From Lewinella sp. 4G2 (GTDB lineage Bacteria > Bacteroidota > Bacteroidia > Chitinophagales > Saprospiraceae), in contig NZ_LVWJ02000014.1 of NCBI RefSeq assembly GCF_001625015.1, positions 1,860,001-1,924,000 on the forward strand: a stretch of DNA of 64,000 bases, written 5' to 3'. Shown here in pieces: positions 9,027 through 17,700 of this stretch. Position numbers and translations under genes: made by a program. The notes below the pieces were generated by a model. That model did no database searches and was not told where the DNA came from. It saw only the letters and a list, made by a program, of their open reading frames with translations. How positions within the stretch are numbered: the stretch's first letter is position 1; the number at the start of each line of letters is the position of its first letter.

Positions 9027-9812
9027 ATGCCCTCCCTCAATCCCAAATCCTGGTTCAAGCCCTTTGAACGGATCTCCAAGCAGCACACGGCCTTTATTTC
9101 GGCTGCGTGGGTGGTCCTGATCCTGGCAATTTGGTTCATCGGCACTTCTGGTTCCACCAAACTGTTCCCACCTCCTTCGTTGGTTTGGGCCGGTTTTGTG
9201 GACCTTTTCAACGAAGGGCTGGTCAGCCACATCGCTTCCAGCCTTTGGTTGTGCGCGCAGGCTACGGTGATCTCCGTAGTGCTCAGTCTCATTGTCGCTT
9301 ATCTATCGCCGATCCCGGCCATCCGGCCGCTGGCGGTCATGCTTTCACGGATGCGGTACCTGCCCCTGACAGGTATCACGTTTTACCTGGCCATGGCTGT
9401 TAATGGTCCGCGGGAAATGCAGATTTTGGTCCTCGTAGTCTTCATGAGCCTGTACTTCATCACTTCGCTGCTGGGCGTCATCGCGGCCATTCCGCAGGAG
9501 GAACTGGACCACGCCCGTTCCCTCCAGTGTTCGCGCTGGGAGGTGCTCTGGGAGGTCGTCATCAAGGGACGGCTGGATTACGTCATCGAAGTTCTCCGCC
9601 AGAACCTGGCCATCACCTGGATGATGCTCGTTACGGTGGAGTCCATCCTCATTGCTACCGGTGGGTTGGGCGTCCTCATCAAGAATTCGGATCGTTTCGG
9701 GAATCACGGCCGGATAGTCGCGCTGCAGATCGTCATCCTCCTCGTCGGTCTGGGCATCGATGTTTTCCTGAACTTCCTCCGCAGGATGCTTTTCCGTTAC
9801 TCTAAGATCTAG
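9027..9812 (+). CDS. ABC transporter permease, NitT/TauT type
   Basis: 261 aa inner-membrane permease with five or six hydrophobic segments (for example AAWVVLILAIWFIGTSG near residues 27-43 and LQIVILLVGLGIDVFLNFL near the C-terminus). The cytoplasmic EAA-type loop that contacts the ATPase is visible as EELDHARSLQCSRWEVLWEVV. The fold and length fit the BPD_transp_1 family of nitrate/taurine/sulfonate importers. The ATG follows an AT-rich leader (AACAATAATCGAG). It lies about 200 bp after the SBP-OmpA gene, behind a terminator, and 55 bp before the ATPase gene with a word hairpin in between. The substrate is not deducible. Confidence 0.88.
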   Translation: MPSLNPKSWFKPFERISKQHTAFISAAWVVLILAIWFIGTSGSTKLFPPPSLVWAGFVDLFNEGLVSHIASSLWLCAQATVISVVLSLIVAYLSPIPAIRPLAVMLSRMRYLPLTGITFYLAMAVNGPREMQILVLVVFMSLYFITSLLGVIAAIPQEELDHARSLQCSRWEVLWEVVIKGRLDYVIEVLRQNLAITWMMLVTVESILIATGGLGVLIKNSDRFGNHGRIVALQIVILLVGLGIDVFLNFLRRMLFRYSKI

Positions 9813-9863
9813 TGCTTTGGTGTTTTGGTCCTTTGGGCCAAAGCACCAAAGTACCAAAGCACT
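9811..9863. repeat. Word hairpin built from CCAAAGCA-like words
   Basis: AGTGCTTTGGTGTTTTGG on the left is almost perfectly complementary to CCAAAGTACCAAAGCACT on the right, around CCTTTGGGCCAAAG. The element begins at the permease stop codon and ends five bases before the ATPase ATG. The same word recurs at 59205-59315. Confidence 0.85.
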
Positions 9864-9867
9864 ATCT

Positions 9868-10713
9868 ATGCGCTACCAACACGCCGAAGCCATCCTCCAA
9901 GTCGACAACGTCGGCGTAGCCTACGGAGACAAGCAGATCATCCAGAACATCACGTTCAAGGAAATGGACGTCCTGCGGCCGGACAAGGTCCAGGGCCAGA
10001 CGATCGCTTTCGTGGGCCGCTCGGGCCGGGGTAAGTCCACCCTCTTCCGTTCGCTGGCCGGGCTCGAAAGGCCGACTGAAGGCACCATCCTGATCTCCGA
10101 CCTCGATGCGCAGGAAGGCGACACTCACCCGCCCCTCCGTGGCGTACGGGAGGGGGACGTCGGCTTCGTCAGCCAGAATTACGTGCTGTTCCGCCACAAG
10201 ACCATTCAGCAGGCGATGGAGTTCGCCATGCGTAAGCGGGAGGACGTTACTGACGCTGAAAAGCAAACCATCATCGACCAGCACCTGAAGGATTGGGGGC
10301 TGGAGCAGGTCCGGGACCAGTATCCCAACGAACTGTCTGGTGGCCAGCGGCAACGGACGGCTATTCTGGAGCAAGTCTTGAGCTCCACGAATTACATCAT
10401 TATGGATGAGCCCTTTTCGGGGCTGGACGTCGGAAATATTCAGAACGTCATCAACGCCTTCAAGCTCATCAACCTGAGCCACGAGTTGGCGACCATCATT
10501 TTCTGTACCCACGATATTGAGTTGGCCGTCGAGCTGGCGGATAGCCTTTACGTCATCGGTTACCCCACCAAGCCGGATGGGACGCTGGATAACGTCGGCA
10601 CCCTCGTCAAACACTTCGATATGAAGGCCCGGGGCGTTGCCTGGTCGGATCACTTCAGCCGCGAGCACCAGTTGCTTGTCGAGGAAGTGAAGCAGGCCAT
10701 TATGGAATCCTAA
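9868..10713 (+). CDS. ABC transporter ATP-binding protein, NitT/TauT type
   Basis: 281 aa cytoplasmic ATPase that energises the adjacent permease. Walker A is GRSGRGKST, the ABC signature LSGGQRQRTA, Walker B YIIMDEPFSGLD, the switch histidine CTHDIE, and the Q-loop SQNYVLF. The ATG at 9868 (MRYQHAEAILQ) is chosen over an upstream GTG because the upstream stretch is the translated word hairpin. Nucleotides 9811-9863 could fold over the translation initiation region. It is followed after 61 bp by a metallophosphoesterase gene, possibly co-transcribed. Confidence 0.9.
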   Translation: MRYQHAEAILQVDNVGVAYGDKQIIQNITFKEMDVLRPDKVQGQTIAFVGRSGRGKSTLFRSLAGLERPTEGTILISDLDAQEGDTHPPLRGVREGDVGFVSQNYVLFRHKTIQQAMEFAMRKREDVTDAEKQTIIDQHLKDWGLEQVRDQYPNELSGGQRQRTAILEQVLSSTNYIIMDEPFSGLDVGNIQNVINAFKLINLSHELATIIFCTHDIELAVELADSLYVIGYPTKPDGTLDNVGTLVKHFDMKARGVAWSDHFSREHQLLVEEVKQAIMES

Positions 10714-10774
10714 CCGTACTCGAACATAGCTTACCCGAAGTGCCGTTATACCGTCACCGCAACCAACCCCACCT

Positions 10775-11530
10775 TTGTTAAAGATCGCGCAAATCACGGA
10801 CCTCCACCTACTACCTCCGGGCGAGTGCCTCATGGGTTTGGACGTGGTCGCCCGATTTGAGCGAGTGATGGCCCACGCGGCTAAGTTTCAGCCGGACGTC
10901 TATTTTTTTACCGGTGATTTCTGTGCCGCCATGCCGGAAGAACGGGAGATTTTCTGGCTCGGTAATCGCCTCTTCGAGCTGGAGGTGCCCTACTTCGTCG
11001 TTCCGGGAAATCACGACGATCGTACGATGCTTCGCAATGCCTTTGAGTTGCCGGGAGACGGAGACGAACCAATTCTTCAGCGGGTTACCATCAAGGATCG
11101 GACCTTTTTGTTACTCGACACCCGCTACGCTAAGGTTGGAGACGCTCAGATCAACTGGCTACGCGAGCAGTTGAAAGATCTTGGCTCGGCAAACATCATC
11201 ATGCACCACCCGCCGCTCAAAGTGGGCAAGCCGTTCATGGACGATAATTATTCCCTGGACGAGGCCCAGAAGGTCTTACAGGTGCTTCAAGAACACGATG
11301 CCCCGGTAGTGGTATACTGCGGCCACTACCATTCTTCGCGCACGATCATTGACGGTAACGTAACCGTCCATATCTGCCCGCCCACCAGCTTTTTTATTAA
11401 GCCGGATGCGGCCGTTTTCGAACAGGATGAACTGCCGCCCGCCTACCAGCAAATCGTGTACGTCGGGACCGGCAAACGCACCGTAACCCCTTTCTACCTA
11501 TCCGAAAGCCCGTCGGTACCACCCCAATAG
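10775..11530 (+). CDS. Calcineurin-like metallophosphoesterase (CpdA-like)
   Basis: 251 aa, starting at a TTG (MLKIAQITDLHLL). The dinuclear-metal signature is complete: DLH, GDF (GDxx), GNHDD, and HH plus GHYHSS towards the C-terminus. The family hydrolyses phosphodiesters such as cyclic nucleotides or lipid-linked phosphates. The layout resembles 3',5'-cyclic AMP phosphodiesterase CpdA, but the substrate cannot be fixed. No signal peptide is seen, so it is probably cytoplasmic. It follows the ABC genes on the same strand and ends 33 bp inside the convergent glycosyltransferase gene. Confidence 0.82.
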   Translation: MLKIAQITDLHLLPPGECLMGLDVVARFERVMAHAAKFQPDVYFFTGDFCAAMPEEREIFWLGNRLFELEVPYFVVPGNHDDRTMLRNAFELPGDGDEPILQRVTIKDRTFLLLDTRYAKVGDAQINWLREQLKDLGSANIIMHHPPLKVGKPFMDDNYSLDEAQKVLQVLQEHDAPVVVYCGHYHSSRTIIDGNVTVHICPPTSFFIKPDAAVFEQDELPPAYQQIVYVGTGKRTVTPFYLSESPSVPPQ

Positions 11531-12220
11531 TCGATCGTTTTTGGCTCCCAATCGGTAAGCGAGGTAAAGCCCCACGAAGACCAATTGCGTATAAACTACC
11601 CCGTGTTTTCGGTACTTCCTGGCCGAAGTCGTCACCGTTGCGCCCAGCAAGTGAAAGCCGCCGCAATGCTGTTTCAAGCGACGGATCAGATCGTTGTCTT
11701 CCAATAACTCCATCCCTTCGTCGAACCCTCCAACGGACTTGAAATCAGCGCTGGCTACCAAAAGCGACTGGTCGCCAAAGCGAAAAGCTTGCAGGTCAAA
11801 ACGGCTTAAGTACCCATATAACCGGAGGGGAGAATACCGTTTTTGATAATCAAACCGCAGCCGAAATGCCGCCGGTAGACCCAGATCTATCGCATCCCTC
11901 AGCTCGCTTTCCCAGTTTGGAGGAACGATGGTATCGGCGTGCAGGAACCAAAGAAAAGGTCCTTTTGCAATCATAGCTCCCGCATTCATTTGTCGGGCGC
12001 GGCCGCGGGTGCCAAGCAAAGTGGAGCAACCGTAGGACCGAGCGACGGCTAGGGTACTATCCTCACTTCCTCCGTCGACAACGATCACCTCCAGACCTCC
12101 CTCACCTTGAACGTCGCCCAAAGCTTCGAGGGTCGCTGGCAGGGTAGCCGCCTCGTTCAACGTAGGAATGATGACGGAACACCAGGGAGAAGAAGATTGG
12201 AATGAAGGAATAGCTTCCAA
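11498..12220 (-). CDS. Family 2 glycosyltransferase, TIGR04283 (arsenosugar/rSAM-associated) type
   Basis: 240 aa GT-A enzyme. It carries SVIIPTLNEAATL, VIVVDGGSEDST, GRARQMNAGA, the DXD-like FLHADT, the acceptor segment FDEGMELLEDNDLIRRLKQ and the C-terminal TTSARKYRKHGVV. This pattern is that of transferases labelled arsenosugar biosynthesis or rSAM/selenodomain-associated transferase 2. No radical-SAM partner is visible here, so the acceptor is unknown. The only usable start is a TTG at 12220, 17 bp after the galM stop. The 3' end overlaps the convergent phosphoesterase gene. A family B REP-like sequence (11995-12013) encodes GTRGRAR at the conserved GRARQ motif. Confidence 0.8.
   Translation of the reverse strand: MEAIPSFQSSSPWCSVIIPTLNEAATLPATLEALGDVQGEGGLEVIVVDGGSEDSTLAVARSYGCSTLLGTRGRARQMNAGAMIAKGPFLWFLHADTIVPPNWESELRDAIDLGLPAAFRLRFDYQKRYSPLRLYGYLSRFDLQAFRFGDQSLLVASADFKSVGGFDEGMELLEDNDLIRRLKQHCGGFHLLGATVTTSARKYRKHGVVYTQLVFVGLYLAYRLGAKNDRLLGWYRRAFG
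11995..12013. repeat. REP-like sequence, family B (inside CDS)
   Basis: GGGCGCGGCCGCGGGTGCC differs from the family B consensus at one position. It encodes GTRGRAR on the minus strand, part of a motif conserved in this transferase family, so chance resemblance is possible. Confidence 0.5.
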
Positions 12221-12237
12221 TTTAATGGGTATTCCAG

Positions 12238-13272
12238 TTAGCTGAACCGGTAAACCGTCTTGGTTTCGTACATCAAATTTTTACCGAGATATGGGGTGCG
12301 GAAGTTGGCTTGATTGGGGGAGTTGGGGAAGTGCTGGGTTTCCAAACAGATGGCGCCATTCGTAGGAAAGGCCTGGCCGTCGCGCCCCGTAAACTGGCCC
12401 GCAGCGAAATTGGCCGTGAAGACCTGTAGCCCCGGCTCGGTAGTGAAACAGCTAAGCTGCCGGCCGGTCTCCGGGTCACGCAGATGAGCTACCTTCCGAA
12501 GGGTGCCATCATAATCATCAACTACAAAGTTGTGGTCGTACCCGTTTGTTCGTTGTACCTGCGGGTGCTCACCGTGGAGGTCCTTGTCGATGGGTTTTGC
12601 CACCCTAAAATCAAAAGGAGTACCGTCAACTGGCTGAATTTCTCCCGTAGGAATGCCTTCATCATCGATGGGCGTGTATTGGCTCGCCCAGAGCTGCATC
12701 TCCTGGCCCCGAACGGTAGGCGCCGCTCCGATATTGAAATAGGCGTGGTTCGTGAGATTAAGAATCGTGTCCTGGTCCGAGGTGGCGGAGTAATCAATCG
12801 TCAGTGCGTTATCGTCATCCCAGGTATAGGAACAGAGTACGGTGAGTCGACCGGGGAACCCCATGTGCCCATCCTCACTCACGTGCTTGAGCACCAAGGT
12901 AGTGCCGGCCATATCGGTGGTGCCCTCCACCATCCAGACTTGTTTGTCGAAGCCTTCCGGCCCGCCGTGCAATTGGTGAATTCCTTCGTTGGGGACGAGT
13001 TCGTAGGTATGCCCGTTCAGTGAAAACTGAGCTTTGGCGATCCGGTTACCGTACCTGCCGATGCAGGCTCCAAAGTAGGGGTGGTCACCGAGGTAACCTT
13101 CCAAGTTATCGTACCCGATTACCATTTCGGCACCGTCGATAACGATTGATGTGATCGTAGCTCCGTAGGTGCTGATCTTTACGGTGTTACCGTGGCGGTT
13201 GATCAGCGTGAAAAGGTCTGCGTTGCCCTGACCGGGGACGACGCCAAAGTCGTCTTTTTTAATTGAACTCAT
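12238..13272 (-). CDS. galM: Aldose 1-epimerase (mutarotase)
   Basis: 344 aa. It interconverts the alpha and beta anomers of galactose or glucose, the entry step of the Leloir pathway. Diagnostic residues are visible: GRYGNRI, the substrate-binding His in QLHGG, the catalytic-acid His in NHAYFN, and the catalytic base Glu in CLETQHFPNSPNQ. No signal peptide is seen. ATG at 13272. It lies 17 bp upstream of the glycosyltransferase gene on the same strand and is probably co-transcribed with it. Other galactose genes are not nearby. Confidence 0.95.
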   Translation of the reverse strand: MSSIKKDDFGVVPGQGNADLFTLINRHGNTVKISTYGATITSIVIDGAEMVIGYDNLEGYLGDHPYFGACIGRYGNRIAKAQFSLNGHTYELVPNEGIHQLHGGPEGFDKQVWMVEGTTDMAGTTLVLKHVSEDGHMGFPGRLTVLCSYTWDDDNALTIDYSATSDQDTILNLTNHAYFNIGAAPTVRGQEMQLWASQYTPIDDEGIPTGEIQPVDGTPFDFRVAKPIDKDLHGEHPQVQRTNGYDHNFVVDDYDGTLRKVAHLRDPETGRQLSCFTTEPGLQVFTANFAAGQFTGRDGQAFPTNGAICLETQHFPNSPNQANFRTPYLGKNLMYETKTVYRFS

Positions 13273-13320
13273 TAGCTGGGATAGAAAGCGAAAGGTGGTC
13301 CCATAACTTAAGCGAGTTCG

Positions 13321-14400
13321 CTAAAGTTCAACCGCCGTGGCAAAGCCTCCCTGCTCCACCAAAGATTGATATTCCGACCAAACGGCTTCCGTTAGTGCTG
13401 AGGTGACGGTCGCTAACTGAGTTTCAACTGCTTGTAGGTCGGCGTCGCTCCCTTGGCTGCGGTGTACGTCGATGGCGTAATTTCTTGCCCTTACGGTTGG
13501 GGTATCATCAACTTGCTCCAGCGGGGTAAGGAAGGCAACGTCCGCACCGCCCAGGGCCATGGACCGCGCTTGCTGCAAAAGCAGTTCCTGATTCTCTTCC
13601 CAGTCACCCGTCATGGTGGTGATGTCCGTATGCGCCCCGATCTGGGTAGCTACGGTGTCGGATACGCCGAACTCGGCCAGTACCTTTGGCCACAGCGCGC
13701 GCAGCGTTCGCAACTTGGCTACATCTCCGTGAAAGGAAGTGCCAACGGTTACCGCAAATTTCAGGTGTTGAGCCGCAATAGTCGGTGAGTAACCGTGATC
13801 CTGAATAGCCTTTAGGTAGGCGGCCCCTTTGGATAGCGCAAGGGCGATTTCGGCGTCCGCCACGTCCGTACCGTTATTGAAACCGGCGGCGTTCACCTGG
13901 AGGACGGCAAAGCCAGGCATCCACCGGTTCACGAAACTAAGGAGGCGCACGAGTGGCGGAAAAGGAGCGTCGGACCAATCCAGTAAAGGATCAAAGTCGA
14001 TAGAACCTCTCACTTTGCTCAGGTCTATTCCTTCCGCCCGGAGGTAGGTGATGAGGTCCCGGAATAACTCCGCGGGGTCCTGACCGGGGTAGCGCAGACT
14101 ACAGTGAAGTTCCGTAACCGTCGGGTCGATATTTTTCAAGATCCGCCGAATTGCGGCCGTATCCGGTTGCCGGTAAAGCCGGAAAAGTAAAGCTTCCGCT
14201 CCTCGCTCGATCTCCGCCTGGGCGTAGCGGTTCATTTCCCCGTAGGAACCTTCGTCGATGTAAGCACCAACGCGGTAGGGTAATTGCTGTGTGCCGGGGA
14301 GTGCCGAAAGGTCATCATCCAAATCGTAGATAGACTTCCCGGATAATTGATCCGACAAAGTCGTCGTCCAGGAATCAAAGTTTAAATCGGATAAGGACAT
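13321..14400 (-). CDS. Methylmalonyl-CoA mutase small-subunit-like protein
   Basis: 359 aa, related to the TIM-barrel half of methylmalonyl-CoA mutase (recognised from YRVGAYIDEGSYGEMNRYA, VNAAGFNNGTDVADAEIALALSKGAAYL and the IGAHTDITTMTGDWEENQELLLQQARSMALGGAD region). It lacks the C-terminal cobalamin-binding domain (no DxHxxG). That fits the non-catalytic MutA-type small subunit, which pairs with a catalytic MutB. MutB normally follows directly; here no large-subunit gene lies in the window and the next gene downstream is galM. The start ATG at 14400 follows a leader with mutually exclusive hairpins. A split operon, or a reduced paralogue, are both possible. Confidence 0.75.
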   Translation of the reverse strand: MSLSDLNFDSWTTTLSDQLSGKSIYDLDDDLSALPGTQQLPYRVGAYIDEGSYGEMNRYAQAEIERGAEALLFRLYRQPDTAAIRRILKNIDPTVTELHCSLRYPGQDPAELFRDLITYLRAEGIDLSKVRGSIDFDPLLDWSDAPFPPLVRLLSFVNRWMPGFAVLQVNAAGFNNGTDVADAEIALALSKGAAYLKAIQDHGYSPTIAAQHLKFAVTVGTSFHGDVAKLRTLRALWPKVLAEFGVSDTVATQIGAHTDITTMTGDWEENQELLLQQARSMALGGADVAFLTPLEQVDDTPTVRARNYAIDVHRSQGSDADLQAVETQLATVTSALTEAVWSEYQSLVEQGGFATAVEL

Positions 14401-14772
14401 ACGCTGGGGCAGTTAAGTCAGTTCGGCCGTGGCGGGGGGAGGAGGGCCTTCCCAAAAGAAAGCATAAAAGATTCTTCCAGCCACGTTGCTGGCTGGGAGC
14501 CAGCCGTTGATGTTGGAAAGTTACGGTACCGCTACTCAATTTTCCGGATATCGATTCGCAAATGCGTGGGTAACAATTGTTAGGGATGCGATTTTTTGCC
14601 AAGGCACTTTTTAAGCTACGTCAAGAATGTGTTGATCACTTCATTTGAGTTGATAATGTCGGCGTAAAGCAGGAAGAAGCTCAGTAATATTTGTTTCCTT
14701 AACTTGAGGGTACGAAGCCTTTGCTTCTGGTTCTTTTGGGTCAGGACCCATGTTTATAGTGTCAGCGATTTC
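14401..14772. other. Divergent intergenic region with competing hairpins
   Basis: These 372 bp hold no gene. CCAGCC (14477-14482), GGCTGG (14491-14496) and CCAGCC (14500-14505) can form two mutually exclusive stems. A further outer pair is TTCCA / TGGAA (14475-14479 with 14514-14518). On the minus strand they lie about 75-120 nt ahead of the MutA-like gene, a layout reminiscent of an attenuator. No cobalamin riboswitch core was found. Confidence 0.5.
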
Positions 14773-17700
14773 ATGCAATACAGATTTCAATTAATTTTCC
14801 TCCTAATCGTGGGGTGGTGGGCGTTTGCACACGCTCAGCAACCAACGCTCACCTTCGTTAACTACAATACGGAGGATGGGCTGCGGAACAACTCCATCAA
14901 CAGCCTGGCCAAAGACCAAACGGGTTATCTCTGGCTAGCCACCAGCCGGGGACTCTACCGTTTCGATGGTTACCGTTTCAAAGAGTTCCTGCACTCCAGT
15001 ACCGACTCCACCTCATTGCCAGACAACTCCGTATCGGTTGTATTTGCCGACGATCAGGATCGGGTATGGGTCGGTACCCAGGAGGGCGGCGTAGCGCTCT
15101 ACGACCGGTCACTAGACCAATTCACCAGCTTCAACAACGCCGACCGGCCCCGGAAACGGATCAGCCATAATCAGATCACCGGCATCGACCAATTGAGTGA
15201 CGGCACCATCATCGTCACTACCGCGGCGGGGTACAATTTATTCGACGAGGGCACCCGTACGTTTCGGATGCGAGTGGAAGCCGGAGGGGTGGGTTTATTA
15301 GAGTTGTCCGGCCCCGCGTTGGCGGATACCCTGCGGTCAATCGTTGCCCGTTCCCATTTGCCCGCACCTGCGCGAGCGCCCAACTCGTCCCGTATTATAT
15401 CGGGAGCAGCGCCCAAATCCGAGGAATCGACCTACGCCAGACTCGTCCGGTGGAGTGGTTACGTCTATTACGATAGCCGGCAGGCCTACGCCAGTTTTGA
15501 AAAGCATTTTACGCAGGAAGAAACCCGGCACCTCTGGCCCCTCATTCAACCGCATTTGGAACCGGAGGTAAAGAAGAATACGGGGCTGAACGGTTACGCG
15601 GACATCTCTGCCCTCCACGTTGACGACGAGGATAATATCTTTTTGGGTTACAAATGTGGTGGGATTGGCATCATCAAACCGGGGGCGAGTGAGCCGGAGA
15701 TTCTCCGCCATAACATGCGGAGTACCACCCTGGAGTGCGAACAGGTGAACGGTCTGTACCGGGATGGGGATACCCTTTACGCCGGTTTATTACGCAATGG
15801 GTTGATTACGCTGGACCTCCCGACCGGCCGGGAAAGTAAACCCGCAATGAGTAGTGCGGCCGCGACATTCTACGGTGTGGCCGGCAGGGGAGAGGACCTC
15901 TACTTCGCAACGACCTCCGGGCTGATCATCTACCACAAAAAGACGGGATCGTACGAGCAACTACAACGAGCACACAACCACGACTGGACCATCATTGCCA
16001 GCGAATGCGCTGCCGTACTACCAGATGAAGAAGGCGTAATTTGGGTTGGGCACTACGCTTTTGGCCTGAGTAAAGCGACGCCCGCACAGGCGATCCGAAG
16101 TAATCCAGAACCAGGTGGAGAACCCCTTCCGGAAGGTATGCGCTCCGCCAGTACCTTCCTGCAGGATGCTCACGGTAACCTCTGGGTAGGTTACTTTGAA
16201 GGCGGCCTACGAAAGCTGGACGCCACCACTCTCGAAGAACGAGGGCTCTACCTGATCGACAACGCCAATGGTATCCGACGTTCTTCCATCTTCACCCTCC
16301 ACGAAGGGCGGGATGGTACCCTGTGGGCGGGTGGGTACGATAGCGGCTTACTGCGGTACGATGTTGCGGAGGACACCTGGTCGGTCTATCCCAACAGCCG
16401 CGCCATCTTTGGGGGGAATGACATTCGGAGTATCGTAGAAGACGAGCGTGGAAGACTTTACGTCGCCGTCCACGGGGTAGGCGTGACGGAACTGAACCCA
16501 CAAACGGGAGAGCACCGCAGCTTCCCAGCGGATCTCGGTGCCCGGTACACCCCGTACATTTTTGACCTGATGATTGACCGCCAGGATCGACTCTGGATGG
16601 CGGGCGTTGGCGGAGTATTTCGGCTGGACGCGGAGCGGGAATCCATCGTAGCTCTGATTAGGCCCAGTGAAACGGGCAGCCAATCTTTCTTCCACCGAGC
16701 GAACACCATTGCGCAGTCAGCGGATGGTAACATTTGGGTAGGCACTCAGGAAGGCCTTTTGAGTCTGAATGAAGCCGGTGAGCACCGAGCGGACCTATCC
16801 ATCCCAGAACAGCTCCAGGCACACGCCGTTCTCAACCTCCAGTTTGAAGGGGCCGGGGGAACGGGCCGGCTCTGGATGGATCAGGAAGAACAGCTTTGCG
16901 CCTTCGACCCGACGACGGGCGCCTTCAGTTTGTACGAGCCACCGGCTCACTACCAGGCGACGCTCTATCGCAAAGGCGCCAGCGCACGCTTAGGCGACGG
17001 TGATCTGCTGTTTGGGTACAATAATGGACTGTTGCGATTCACCCCCACTAAATTGGCCGAACCGGGCATCCCCGCTACTCCGAGCATCACCAGTGCCGAA
17101 TTATTCCAAACCGGGCAGCAGAAAGAATTCATTGCTTTAGCACCGGGAGAGACCCTGAGCTTACCCAACGATAATCAAGGTTTTTCCCTCAACCTGAGTA
17201 CTTTTTATTACCCACAACCTTCGGCGGTAGAGTACGAAGTGCGGCTGCAGCCCCTTGGCGGAGAGTGGCAAAATCTGACGGGCGACGCGCCGGAATATTC
17301 CCTTTATCACCTTCCACCGGGGGAACATACGGTGGAATTCCGCGCCTCACTGGCCAGTAGAAAAGCCTACTCCGACGTTGCTACGCTGAACATCGAGGTG
17401 GCGGCGCCCTGGTACGCTAGTAACTGGGCTTACGCACTGTACGGCTTCGCTATTTTGCTGGCGCTGTATGGCTACCAACGCTTCATCAAAACGCGGGAGG
17501 CCCTGCGGCAATCCGTCACCATTGCCCGGCTGAAAACGGAGAACACTCAGGAAATGGCCACGTCGAAGGCGCGGTTTTTCGTGAACGTCAGCCACGAACT
17601 ACGGACGCCACTGACGCTCATCAACGGCCCACTTACGGAACTGATGAAACCCACCGAACCAACGAGTGGGCAGCGGCAAAAACTCTACCGGCTGATGCAC

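Noticed and set aside
14401-14640. Cobalamin riboswitch upstream of the mutase-like gene
   Set aside because: GGGAA and GCCAC-like pieces occur, but not the ordered B12 box and core elements.
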